Shown piece by piece: positions 17,118 to 24,909 of a stretch of 64,000 nucleotides of DNA; the first letter of the stretch is position 1, and the number at the start of each line of letters is the position of its first letter. The position numbers and the translations under genes were made by a program. The DNA is from Fictibacillus arsenicus (GTDB taxonomy: Bacteria; Bacillota; Bacilli; Bacillales; Fictibacillaceae). Below the pieces are notes generated by a model, which saw nothing but the letters and a program-made list of their open reading frames with translations, had not been told where the DNA came from and did not search any database. The stretch spans positions 1 through 64,000 of the forward strand of contig NZ_MQMF01000003.1 in assembly GCF_001999465.1 (NCBI RefSeq), given 5' to 3'.

Positions 17118-18095
17118 ATGACAAAAGCTGCAACTATTATTCCGATTACCCTGCCTACACCATTTGATGTAGGTCCTGTCAATTGCTGCCTCCTTATAGG
17201 TGATGCGGTTACTCTTATCGATTCTGGTCCAAAAACTGATGAAGCAAGAGAGGTCCTCCTATCTTTTTTAAAAGAAAACAGACTCTCATTAAAAGATCTG
17301 GATCAATACATATGCACACATTATCATCCTGATCATGCTGGTCTCTCTAAAGAAATTCAGCAGGCAGGTGTGGATACACTGATGCTCAAAGAAGCTGTAC
17401 CTTATGTCAGCGGCGACAGCGATTTTTTGAAATGGGCTGATTCATTTTATATAGACCTTTATCGTTCTTTCGGTGTGCCAGATTCATTAGGAAGACTGGA
17501 ACTATTGAAACTGAAAAAATACCGGGAGTTTATTTCTCCTTTCATGCCTGATCTGACACCATTGCCAGGGGAAGGTGTTCCAGGACATGAAGGTTTTATT
17601 TTTTTAAAAACGCCGGGACATGCTCCTGATCATTTGTCGCTTTACAATGAGGTGCAAGGAGTTTTTATCGGGGGAGATGTTCTTTTGCCGCATATTTCAT
17701 CAAATGCACTCCTGGAGCCGCCGCCACTTCATGAAAAGGAACGGCCAAAAACTTTGCTTCAGTACCGTGAGACACTTCAAAATCTATTAACTTTAAATCT
17801 CGAAACCGTTTATCCTGGGCATGGAGAGCCCTTTAAAAATGCGCATGAATTGATACGTAAAAGGCTGCACGATCAGAACGAGCGCGCTAAGGCAATTGAA
17901 AAGCTGTTAAGTGATGAGCCATTAACTGTATTTGAATTGTGTATCCGTCTTTTTCCAAAACTGTATGAAAAGCAGCTTGGTTTAGTCGTATCTGAAGTAT
18001 CAGGACATCTTGACCTTCTTCAAGAAGAGGGAAGAATTATAAAAGTGGAAGAAGAAGGGCTATTTTATTTTAGACAGACAGGGGCAGTTCGATGA
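17118..18095 (+). CDS. Metallo-beta-lactamase-fold hydrolase (YqjP-like)
   Basis: A 325-residue protein with the metal motif H-x-H-x-D-H in CTHYHPDHAGL, further metal ligands in KTPGHAPDHLSLY and GGDV, and YPGHGEPF near residue 235. The C-terminal 90 residues are helical, as in LACTB2-type enzymes. Substrate unknown. TGGAGG lies six bases before ATG 17118. A longer upstream frame lies antisense to the T-box and is rejected. It overlaps the next gene by four bases (ATGA). Confidence 0.85.
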   Translation: MTKAATIIPITLPTPFDVGPVNCCLLIGDAVTLIDSGPKTDEAREVLLSFLKENRLSLKDLDQYICTHYHPDHAGLSKEIQQAGVDTLMLKEAVPYVSGDSDFLKWADSFYIDLYRSFGVPDSLGRLELLKLKKYREFISPFMPDLTPLPGEGVPGHEGFIFLKTPGHAPDHLSLYNEVQGVFIGGDVLLPHISSNALLEPPPLHEKERPKTLLQYRETLQNLLTLNLETVYPGHGEPFKNAHELIRKRLHDQNERAKAIEKLLSDEPLTVFELCIRLFPKLYEKQLGLVVSEVSGHLDLLQEEGRIIKVEEEGLFYFRQTGAVR

Positions 18096-18883
18096 GTATA
18101 CTTAAAAATAAAGTGGTTGCAATTACAGGAGCTTCAGGCGGACTCGGAGCACACCTTGCGATGGATGCTGCAAAGAAGGGGGCTTTGCCGGTATTGTTCG
18201 CAAGAAGGGAAGACCAGCTGAAAATTGTTCAAGACACAATCCTTAATGAAACTGGAATAAAAGCCCCTTTCTATACATTGGATGTTTCAAATCCTGATAG
18301 CGTTGAGCAAGTTTTTACCCAAGTTTTAAATGATCAAAAGAACGTACATATTTTAGTGAATAATGCTGGCTTTGGAGTCTTTGAAGAATTTGCAGATGCT
18401 CCTTGGAAAAATATTGAGGGGATGTTCTCTACAAATGTCTTAGGCTTGATGGCCTGTACTCGTGCGGTTTTGCCGCATATGCTCGAAAGAGGGAGCGGGC
18501 ACATCATCAATATCGCATCACAGGCCGGAAAGATTTCAACACCAAAATCAAGTGTGTATGCAGCAACAAAACATGCTGTTCTTGGGTTCTCCAACGGGCT
18601 GCGGCTTGAAGTAGCGCATAAAGGTGTTCACATAACAACAGTTAATCCAGGCCCGATCGCTACAGATTTTTTCACGCTTGCTGACAAATCGGGCAATTAT
18701 GTAAAAAATATTCAAAAGTTTATGCTTCAGCCTTCTCACGTTTCACAAAAGATCTTAGAGGCTATGCAGCGACCTGTACGCGAGATTAATCTGCCATGGT
18801 GGATGAATATTGGCAGTACAGCTTATCAAGTTATGCCGCGATTAGTAGAAAGACTCGGCGGAAAATCATTCCGGCAAAAATAA
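18092..18883 (+). CDS. Short-chain dehydrogenase/reductase (YqjQ-like)
   Basis: A 263-residue classical SDR. The cofactor glycine motif is TGASGGLG, NNAG is at the usual place (ILVNNAGFGV), and the catalytic pair is in YAATK after IINIASQAG. The C-terminus is hydrophobic and basic, as in the DltE/YqjQ group. Substrate unknown. Translationally coupled to the hydrolase before it. Confidence 0.87.
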   Translation: MSILKNKVVAITGASGGLGAHLAMDAAKKGALPVLFARREDQLKIVQDTILNETGIKAPFYTLDVSNPDSVEQVFTQVLNDQKNVHILVNNAGFGVFEEFADAPWKNIEGMFSTNVLGLMACTRAVLPHMLERGSGHIINIASQAGKISTPKSSVYAATKHAVLGFSNGLRLEVAHKGVHITTVNPGPIATDFFTLADKSGNYVKNIQKFMLQPSHVSQKILEAMQRPVREINLPWWMNIGSTAYQVMPRLVERLGGKSFRQK

Positions 18884-18945
18884 GTTACCGTAATTTTGTT
18901 ATGTAAACTAGATGGATGAATTGTATGTCGATTCAGGATCAAAAC

Positions 18946-19040
18946 TAAGATTTGTAAATTAACAACCAAAACTCGTGGATTGTAGTCCAAAATTTTTGGA
19001 TTGGCATCCGAAACTTGTTGATTAGGGTCCAAATCCTATG
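18946..19040. repeat. 21-bp degenerate tandem repeat array 2
   Basis: Units starting CAAAACTCGTGGATT, CAAAATTTTTGGATT, CGAAACTTGTTGATT and CAAATCC begin at 18967, 18988, 19009 and 19030, exactly 21 bases apart; a weaker unit precedes at 18946. It lies between the convergent SDR gene and yqzH. It forces a heptad in the minus-strand translation (DANPKIL, DYNPRVL), which is probably incidental. Confidence 0.8.
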
Positions 19041-19068
19041 GGAAACGATCTGGAATTCCTCACATAGT

Positions 19069-19105
19069 AGCAGGTTCTGTTTACTAAAGCAGAGCCTGTT
19101 ATTTA
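19069..19105 (+). terminator. Terminator-like hairpin after array 2
   Basis: AGCAGGTTCTG pairs with CAGAGCCTGTT with G-T pairs and a 10-base loop, followed by ATTTATTTG. It touches the end of the minus-strand yqzH. Confidence 0.6.
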
Positions 19106-19299
19106 TTTGTAAAATAGTCATAAACAACGTCCTGAATGATAGCGTACAGCGCTTCTTCCTGATCTTCCTCTTTGATTTGCTTCATTATTTTCATTTCCAG
19201 CTGACTCCATTCTTGTTCGGTCAGCATGCAATCCTCTTCATCCCATAAATAATCCTTTAATGCCCGTAAAATCATTTTGCGAAGCAATGAGCGATTCAT
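19099..19299 (-). CDS. yqzH: YqzH-like small protein
   Basis: A 66-residue acidic helical protein, with LLRKMILRALKDYLWDEED and ending DVVYDYFTNK. Length, character and position next to the uvrX homologue match the YqzH family of Bacillus, whose function is unknown. The start at ATG 19299 has AGGTG seven bases upstream; a GTG three codons earlier is less likely. It is divergent from the SOS-regulated uvrX gene. Confidence 0.6.
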   Translation of the reverse strand: MNRSLLRKMILRALKDYLWDEEDCMLTEQEWSQLEMKIMKQIKEEDQEEALYAIIQDVVYDYFTNK

Positions 19300-19382
19300 T
19301 TTTAGCACCTGCCTTTCCCTTATAAATCCTAGACTTATGAGCCCAAAACGTCAATCTGCAAAAATTGCTGAAAAAATTACCA

Positions 19383-19440
19383 TTGTGATAAGAACATATA
19401 TTCGGTTAAAATGGGTATACATATAAAGAACAGATGTTCG
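19383..19440 (+). promoter_or_regulatory. SOS promoter of uvrX with two LexA (DinR) boxes
   Basis: A -35 TTGTGA (19383-19388) and -10 TAAAAT (19407-19412), 18 bp apart, bracket AGAACATATATTCG (19391-19404). A second box AGAACAGATGTTCG lies at 19427-19440. Both fit the Bacillus LexA box pattern GAAC-N4-GTTC with few changes. Repression by LexA and induction by DNA damage are expected. Confidence 0.8.
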
Positions 19441-19466
19441 TATTTTGGTAAGGGGGTCTGTGACAA

Positions 19467-20723
19467 ATGAACTATGAAGATATGCCAGAGCGTACCATTT
19501 TGTGTATGGATATGAAAAGCTTTTACGCAAGCTGTGCAGCTGTTCGCTTAGGGTTAAACCCGCTCACATGTTATTTAGCAGTGGTGGGAGATACAGAACG
19601 GCAGGGAAGTGTCGTTCTTGCTGCCTCTCCGCGATTAAAAGCAGATTTCGGTATCCGCACTGGAAACCGCTTGTTTGAAATTCCTAAAAATAAAGACATC
19701 ATTGTAGTAAACGCTCAAATGTCCTTTTTTCTCGAAAGATCAATGGAAATTACAAAGCTGCTGCATCGTTATGTCCCGCCTGAATCCATCCACACATACA
19801 GCGTGGATGAAAGTTTTCTTCAAGCAGACGGAACGGAAAAGTTATGGGGAAATCCTCAGGAATTAGCTAAAAAAATCCGACGGGATATCTGGAGAGAGTT
19901 CGGATTGCCGTGTGCGATCGGAATTGGACCGAACATGCTGATGTCAAAGCTTTGCTTAGATCTTGAGGCGAAGAAAAAAGGTGTTGCCGAGTGGGGGTAT
20001 AAAGATGTTGAAACGAAACTTTGGCCTCTATCTCCCTTAAGCAAAATGTGGGGAATCGGGTCAAGAGTGGAGCGGACCTTAAACAGGATGGGGATTGTGA
20101 CAGTGGGTGACCTGGCACATTATCCGCTCGAACTTTTAGAGAAAAAATTCGGCATCATGGGAAATCAGCTTTTCTATCATGCATGGGGAATCGATTTATC
20201 CGAAATTGGTGCTCCTATCATGCAGGGACAAATCAGCTATGGGAAAAGCCAGATTTTGCTCAGAGACTATACAGATATCACCGAGATCAAACATGTCATT
20301 TTAGAGATGTGTGAAGAGGTGGCAAGACGCGCAAGAAGAGCAGGGAAAGCAGGGAGGACGATAAGCTTTGGAGTAGGATACAGCAAAGATGAAGGAGGCG
20401 GAGGTTTTTACCGCTCTAAGACGATCGAGCAGCCATCTAATATTACGATGGAGCTTTATCAAGTTTGTCTGGAATTGTTTCGCACCTTTTATCAGGGGCA
20501 GACTGTACGGAAAATATCGATTGCTTTGTCAAACGTGTGTGAGGATACGGAAACACAGCTCACTCTCTTTTCTTTAGATCATCCGAAAAAAAGACAAATC
20601 GGCTATGTTATGGACGAAATCAGGCAAAAATATGGTTCGAATTCTCTCTTGCGGGCTGTTTCTTATACAAAGGGAGGGACTGCACTATACAGAAGCCGTC
20701 TCTTAGGCGGACATAAGGCATAG
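19467..20723 (+). CDS. uvrX: Y-family DNA polymerase, UvrX/YqjW type
   Basis: A 418-residue error-prone polymerase distinct from DinB. Catalytic blocks are LCMDMKSFYASCAAV and TYSVDESFL; a helix-hairpin-helix follows (MWGIGSRVERTLNRMG), and QLTLF near the C-terminus is a clamp-binding motif. AAGGGGG lies ten bases before ATG 19467. It is controlled by two LexA boxes and followed by a YolD-family gene, the usual UvrX partner. Such polymerases carry out SOS mutagenesis. Confidence 0.9.
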   Translation: MNYEDMPERTILCMDMKSFYASCAAVRLGLNPLTCYLAVVGDTERQGSVVLAASPRLKADFGIRTGNRLFEIPKNKDIIVVNAQMSFFLERSMEITKLLHRYVPPESIHTYSVDESFLQADGTEKLWGNPQELAKKIRRDIWREFGLPCAIGIGPNMLMSKLCLDLEAKKKGVAEWGYKDVETKLWPLSPLSKMWGIGSRVERTLNRMGIVTVGDLAHYPLELLEKKFGIMGNQLFYHAWGIDLSEIGAPIMQGQISYGKSQILLRDYTDITEIKHVILEMCEEVARRARRAGKAGRTISFGVGYSKDEGGGGFYRSKTIEQPSNITMELYQVCLELFRTFYQGQTVRKISIALSNVCEDTETQLTLFSLDHPKKRQIGYVMDEIRQKYGSNSLLRAVSYTKGGTALYRSRLLGGHKA

Positions 20724-20735
20724 GAGGGAGAAACG

Positions 20736-21068
20736 GTGATTCGTGACAGAGGAACGATAAAATGGACTGCTATGATGCTTCCAGAACACGTGAAAATGTT
20801 AAGAGAACATCAGGATGGTCTGGATTACGGAAGAAAACCAGAGCTTGATGAACAAAGGTATGAAGAATTTAATGAAATCATCTGTGTGGCGATGGAGGAG
20901 AACCGGCTACTGAAATTCATGTATTATCAAAAAGGAAAGATAGCCGAGCTCGCCGGCCATGTTCATTATGTGGACGAAATAAAAAAAGAACTGCGCGTGA
21001 TGGATAAAATGAACATGATGCATCTTCTAAAAGTGATGGACATCGTGGATATCGAATACGTATATTGA
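20736..21068 (+). CDS. YolD-like protein (YqjX type)
   Basis: A 110-residue protein with the YolD family pattern: an N-terminal segment IKWTAMMLPEHVKML and a C-terminal half ending in VMDIVDIEYVY. YolD proteins accompany UvrX-type polymerases and are thought to regulate or assist them, in a manner compared to UmuD, but the mechanism is unproven. The start is GTG 20736 with AGGAGGGAG upstream. Cotranscribed with uvrX and closed by a hairpin. Confidence 0.82.
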   Translation: MIRDRGTIKWTAMMLPEHVKMLREHQDGLDYGRKPELDEQRYEEFNEIICVAMEENRLLKFMYYQKGKIAELAGHVHYVDEIKKELRVMDKMNMMHLLKVMDIVDIEYVY

Positions 21069-21070
21069 AA

Positions 21071-21100
21071 GAAGCTGGCTCAAAACTCTGAGCCAGCTTC
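21071..21100. terminator. Bidirectional hairpin between yolD and the ZIP gene
   Basis: GAAGCTGGCTCA / TGAGCCAGCTTC forms a 12-bp perfect stem. It serves the convergent genes on both sides; T residues follow more clearly on the minus strand. Confidence 0.75.
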
Positions 21101-21108
21101 TATGTGCA

Positions 21109-21840
21109 TCAGCCAAAAATCTGTGTTAAATAGATCATGATTAAAAGTCCGGCAATAAATGATAATGTTGCTGAGCGGGCATGTCCGTCACCATGGCTTT
21201 CAGGAATCAGCTCTTTATAAACAATAAACAGCATCGCACCAGCAGCAAAAGAGAGCCCATAAGGCACAAGATTTTCAACGTATGAAGTTAAAGCATAACC
21301 AATCATAGCCGTAACGATTTCAACAGCTCCAGTTAAAGTGGCTATGAAAAATGCTTTTAGTCTGTTCATCTTTTGATGTATTAAAAAGAGTGCAACAAGC
21401 AAACCTTCAGGAGCATTCTGCAAACCAATCGCAAAAGCGATCAATCCTCCGAGACCTGCATCATCACTCGCGTAGCTTACACCTACTGATAGCCCTTCGG
21501 GAAGGTTATGAAGCGTAATGGCAGCAATAACTAAAGCTGCTTTCGCATCAATGCCTTTAAGGATTCTAGTATGATCTAAGTCTACATGCGGTACGAATCT
21601 TTCTAAGATCATCAGAGTCAGTGTGCCAAGAGTAATACCGACTGTAAGCACAGTTAAGTTTGATAGTTCAAGCGCTTGAGGTATTAAACTAAAAGTTGAT
21701 GCAGCGACCATGATACCTGCGGTAAGCGCAAGCAGTATATCACGGAACCGGTGTGTCACCTGAGACCAGAAAAGAACAGGTAATGCACCAAAGCCGGTTG
21801 CTAATGCAGATAAAACACTTCCCAATAAAGCAGCTTCCAT
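21109..21840 (-). CDS. ZIP-family divalent metal transporter
   Basis: A 243-residue membrane protein with about eight hydrophobic segments. The metal-path motifs of the ZIP family are present: HNLPEGLSVG in segment IV and QNAPEGLLVA in segment V. It imports zinc or another divalent cation. The cytoplasmic loop is poor in histidine, with only short HVDLDH and HGDGH stretches. Metal preference cannot be judged. Confidence 0.87.
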   Translation of the reverse strand: MEAALLGSVLSALATGFGALPVLFWSQVTHRFRDILLALTAGIMVAASTFSLIPQALELSNLTVLTVGITLGTLTLMILERFVPHVDLDHTRILKGIDAKAALVIAAITLHNLPEGLSVGVSYASDDAGLGGLIAFAIGLQNAPEGLLVALFLIHQKMNRLKAFFIATLTGAVEIVTAMIGYALTSYVENLVPYGLSFAAGAMLFIVYKELIPESHGDGHARSATLSFIAGLLIMIYLTQIFG

Positions 21841-21975
21841 TCAGTTACCCACCTTAGTCAAATATCCATTTTTGATGAAAATAGTCATATGGCTCTTTTA
21901 GTATACCTTCTTTTCGTTTTTAATAGAAGTAAGCGCAACGAAAGCGTTTGAAATGGATTAAAAGAAGGTGACACT

Positions 21976-23385
21976 TTGAAAGTCATTATTATTGATCCGG
22001 GCCATGGCGGGAATGATCCGGGAGCGGTAAATAAGAACAGTTTTGAAAAAACATATAACCTGGCAATCGCCAAGAAAATTCAATCTTATCTGCAGAATAA
22101 CTATGAAGTGAAAGTATTGATGACCCGCAGCTCAGATGCAACGGTTTCATTAGATGAAAGAACAGATTATGCTAACAAGCAAATGGCGGATTTCTATTTA
22201 TCGATTCACCAAAACAGTGGTGGCGGGGAAGGTTTCGAAAGTTATGTATATATAAACGTTGGAGCTGAAACAAAAAAAATACAAAATGCAATACATGCTC
22301 GTACATCAGCAGTAATAAATAAATATGGAGCTAGAAACAGAGGACAGAAGAAGGCGAATTTTCATGTGCTTCGTGAAACAAAGATGCCAGCTGTGCTGCT
22401 GGAGGTTTTATTTATCGATAACGCTGCGAACCTTGCTCTATTAAACAGACAGGATTTCCAAAATGAAGTATCTGCTGCCATTGCATCAGGGGTTGCCGCG
22501 GGGCTTTCATTAAAACAAAAACAGCAAGAAACGAAAGATCTTTTTATCACGATAGCTGGTGCCTTTGAACAAAAAGAAAATGCTGAAGCAAGAGTTCGTT
22601 TTTTAGCAGATAAGAAGATTTCAGCATTTATTGATGAAGAGACAATAAGCAATAAAAAATATTACAGAGTACAAGCTGGAGCTTTTCAAAAAAGAGACAA
22701 TGCTGAAGCTCACGTCATGAAGATACGCGCTTTAGGAATAAAGGATGCCTATGTAATAGTAAAAGGAGAAGATAATGGGCAAGGACCAGCTCCAGAGCCT
22801 CCAAAACCGGAACCTCCAAAACCAGTACCTCCAAAACCAGTACCTCCAGCTGGCCTAACAATACAAGGAACAATATTGCTTGCTGCCGATGAAATAGAAA
22901 GATTTGTTCGTAAAGTAAATCCGAATGCGCCAGAATTAGCTGCATTATATGTTCAAATCGGACAAGTATACGGAATTAGAGGAGACGCGGCATATGCACA
23001 AGCTATTCATGAAACAGGATATTTCCGCTTTCAGGGCAGTGTAAAAGCATCTCAAAATAATTTTGCTGGAATTGGCGCAACCGGGAAGACAGAAGGAGCA
23101 GCGTTTAAAACACCAGAAGAAGGTGTATTGGCTCACATACAGCATCTATATGCATATAGTTCCACAGAGCCTTTACCTCCGCAATATCCTTTGGTTGACC
23201 CGAGATTCGATCTTGTTCAAAGAGGTAGCGCAAAGGCATGGAATCAATTAAACGGGAAGTGGGCAGTTCCAGGTACAAATTACAGCAATATGATTCTCGA
23301 AATCTATAAATTAATGCTCAATGAAACAAAAGCACATTTGCAAGAAAGAGTAAATCAAATAGACAAGCAACTAAAAGAAATATAA
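21976..23385 (+). CDS. N-acetylmuramoyl-L-alanine amidase with SPOR repeats and C-terminal glucosaminidase domain
   Basis: A 469-residue modular autolysin. Residues 1-180 are an Amidase_3 domain (IIIDPGHGGNDPG, SIHQNSGGG, VLLEVLFIDN). Residues 190-260 hold two SPOR-like repeats (ITIAGAFEQKENAEA and YRVQAGAFQKRDNAEA). A Pro-rich linker follows (EPPKPEPPKP and related). Residues 295-450 are a glucosaminidase-type domain with AAYAQAIHETGYF and NNFAGIGATG. There is no signal peptide, as in the sporulation amidase CwlC that lyses the mother cell, or phage endolysins. The start is TTG 21976 with AAGAAGGTG upstream. Role in mother-cell lysis is inferred. Confidence 0.85.
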   Translation: MKVIIIDPGHGGNDPGAVNKNSFEKTYNLAIAKKIQSYLQNNYEVKVLMTRSSDATVSLDERTDYANKQMADFYLSIHQNSGGGEGFESYVYINVGAETKKIQNAIHARTSAVINKYGARNRGQKKANFHVLRETKMPAVLLEVLFIDNAANLALLNRQDFQNEVSAAIASGVAAGLSLKQKQQETKDLFITIAGAFEQKENAEARVRFLADKKISAFIDEETISNKKYYRVQAGAFQKRDNAEAHVMKIRALGIKDAYVIVKGEDNGQGPAPEPPKPEPPKPVPPKPVPPAGLTIQGTILLAADEIERFVRKVNPNAPELAALYVQIGQVYGIRGDAAYAQAIHETGYFRFQGSVKASQNNFAGIGATGKTEGAAFKTPEEGVLAHIQHLYAYSSTEPLPPQYPLVDPRFDLVQRGSAKAWNQLNGKWAVPGTNYSNMILEIYKLMLNETKAHLQERVNQIDKQLKEI

Positions 23386-23411
23386 AGCCGGATTATTTCC
23401 CGGCTTTTTTT
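23384..23411 (+). terminator. Rho-independent terminator after the amidase gene
   Basis: AAAGCCGG / CCGGCTTT stem with an 8-base loop and following T run; it overlaps the stop codon. Confidence 0.9.
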
Positions 23412-23475
23412 GATTATAGGAAAAAATAGCCAATAGAGTGGGAAGATTATATAATAGAAATTGCTAAATTTAATA

Positions 23476-23724
23476 TCACGCGTTACAGGAAGCAAAAAGC
23501 CCTGATGAGAGAACCTTCTCTTTCAGGTAAGTACTGGGCGGATCACAAATAATTTCAATCGGATCATCTGGATAGATGGAAAGAGCAATAATGCCTAAGA
23601 AACTCTTTCCATCAGCTGTGCGGTCTCCTTTTTTTATATAAATAGATTCTTGAAAACTGCCTGTAAGCTCTACAAGTTTCGCAGCACGGTCTGCAAAAAT
23701 GGGTGCTGTTGCTTTTACAATCAC
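23476..23724 (-). CDS. HPr-like protein lacking the phosphorylated His (Crh-like)
   Basis: An 82-residue HPr-fold protein starting at GTG 23724 with AAAGGAGG seven bases before. The HPr segment around His15 (GIHARPA) is here PIFADRAA, so Phe10 replaces the PTS phosphorylation histidine. The regulatory Ser46 equivalent is kept (Ser41 in DGKSFLGI). That combination resembles Crh, the catabolite-control HPr paralogue, rather than a sugar-transport HPr, but sequence identity is low. It could be a CcpA partner or an unrelated regulator. A second HPr-like gene lies at 24483. Confidence 0.7.
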   Translation of the reverse strand: MIVKATAPIFADRAAKLVELTGSFQESIYIKKGDRTADGKSFLGIIALSIYPDDPIEIICDPPSTYLKEKVLSSGLFASCNA

Positions 23725-23814
23725 AATATAACCTCCTTTACCATCACACATATGTATGGATATGTGCAGAAGAAGGAAAAATGCATACTAAATTAGATTT
23801 CTCATGGAGGAAAT

Positions 23815-24468
23815 ATGAAAATCACAAAAAAGTGGCTGTTCATCATGATAAGTGCGGCTATTATAGTCTTATTAGTTTTGTGGCTGCAAAAAAATTATAA
23901 AGGATTTAGTCCTGAAGAATTTAGAAATTGGATCATGCAATGGGGACTGGTAGCACCGTTTCTTTTTATACTGCTCTATACAGTGAGACCTTTTGTATTA
24001 TTTCCATCGTCTATATTTGCAATAACAAGCGGTCTTTCGTTTGGTTTCTACTGGGGTTGTTTGTATACATATCTCGGCTCGCTTGGAGGAGGGCTAGTCA
24101 CTTATTATGCTGTTAACCAGTTAGGCCGATTTAAGAAAAGTAAGCAATGGAAAAATGAAAGGTATAATAAAATACGCAGCAATATTGAGAGAGAAGGGTT
24201 TCGTTACGTACTGCTGTTGAGGCTGCTTCCTGTATTAAATTATGATCTTGTAAGCTATTTAACTTCGATTACAAAAGTGAAATTCAAAGATTACGCAATT
24301 GCAACAGCAATCGGAATAATTCCCGGAACGATAGCTTATACCTATCTTGGTACTTCTATGACATCTCAAAGCAAGGAAGTCATCTGGATCGGAACAACCT
24401 TGCTTTTTGTTATTGTGGGATTACCTCTTATATTCAAAAAGAAGATGAAGGCAAGGATTGGATTATAA
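23815..24468 (+). CDS. TVP38/TMEM64 (VTT/DedA-fold) membrane protein
   Basis: A 217-residue integral membrane protein. After an N-terminal anchor come the VTT-domain segments with VRPFVLFPSSIFAI, the glycine-rich GSLGGGLVTYY and LLRLLPVLNYDLVSYLTS. Relatives act in lipid or polyprenyl-phosphate translocation across the membrane; the substrate here is unknown. GGAGG precedes ATG 23815. Divergent from one HPr-like gene and convergent with another. Confidence 0.8.
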   Translation: MKITKKWLFIMISAAIIVLLVLWLQKNYKGFSPEEFRNWIMQWGLVAPFLFILLYTVRPFVLFPSSIFAITSGLSFGFYWGCLYTYLGSLGGGLVTYYAVNQLGRFKKSKQWKNERYNKIRSNIEREGFRYVLLLRLLPVLNYDLVSYLTSITKVKFKDYAIATAIGIIPGTIAYTYLGTSMTSQSKEVIWIGTTLLFVIVGLPLIFKKKMKARIGL

Positions 24469-24482
24469 AAAAGTATAATTGA

Positions 24483-24743
24483 TTAAAAAGCTGTATCTTT
24501 AGTAATGACATTTAGAGCTGATTCAGCATCTGCTCCTTCAACGATATACAGAAAAGAATCGCCTTCTTTTAAAGTAAGGAAAAATGATACGAGCTGGGAA
24601 AGTCCTGATGCGTGAACGGTATGGCCGTTTTTGGACAAAAAAAGCTGACTGTTAATAGATTTAGCAGACTGCATAATTTCAAGAGCTTTATTTACGGTAT
24701 ATTTAGCTGTAACTTTAACTTTTTTTGAACAAATCTGTTTCAT
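24483..24743 (-). CDS. Degenerate HPr-like protein
   Basis: An 86-residue protein starting at ATG 24743 with AGGAGG upstream. The segment KNGHTVHASGLSQLVSFFLT and then EGADAESALNVI follows the HPr fold closely (HPr: NGKTVNLKS... and SGADENDAL). The His15 position is Asn18 (KYTVNKA) and the Ser46 position is Gly47, so neither PTS nor HprK phosphorylation is expected. Probably a structural or regulatory relic, or a protein-binding paralogue. A longer upstream frame has no ribosome site. Confidence 0.65.
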   Translation of the reverse strand: MKQICSKKVKVTAKYTVNKALEIMQSAKSINSQLFLSKNGHTVHASGLSQLVSFFLTLKEGDSFLYIVEGADAESALNVITKDTAF

Positions 24744-24863
24744 TTTTATAGCCTCCTGAGGTTGTGAATTGCTGATATATTTCCCATTAATTTTAAAAGC
24801 GAAACATGGACTAAAGTCCCTAATTTTTTTCTTCTGACTAAAATAACAGCAATAAGGCTCATA

Positions 24864-24906
24864 TAAAAAGAGTACCGTCTCTTCTGGGAGAGGCGGTACT
24901 CTTTTA
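24864..24906 (-). terminator. Rho-independent terminator after swrC
   Basis: Long stem on the minus strand (AAAAGAGTACCGCCTC pairing with GAGACGGTACTCTTTT) and a T-rich tail. Confidence 0.9.
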
Positions 24907-24909
24907 AAA

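Noticed and set aside
18826-19032. Heptad-repeat protein on the minus strand
   Set aside because: The heptads are forced by the 21-bp DNA array; no ribosome site, and it overlaps the SDR gene end.
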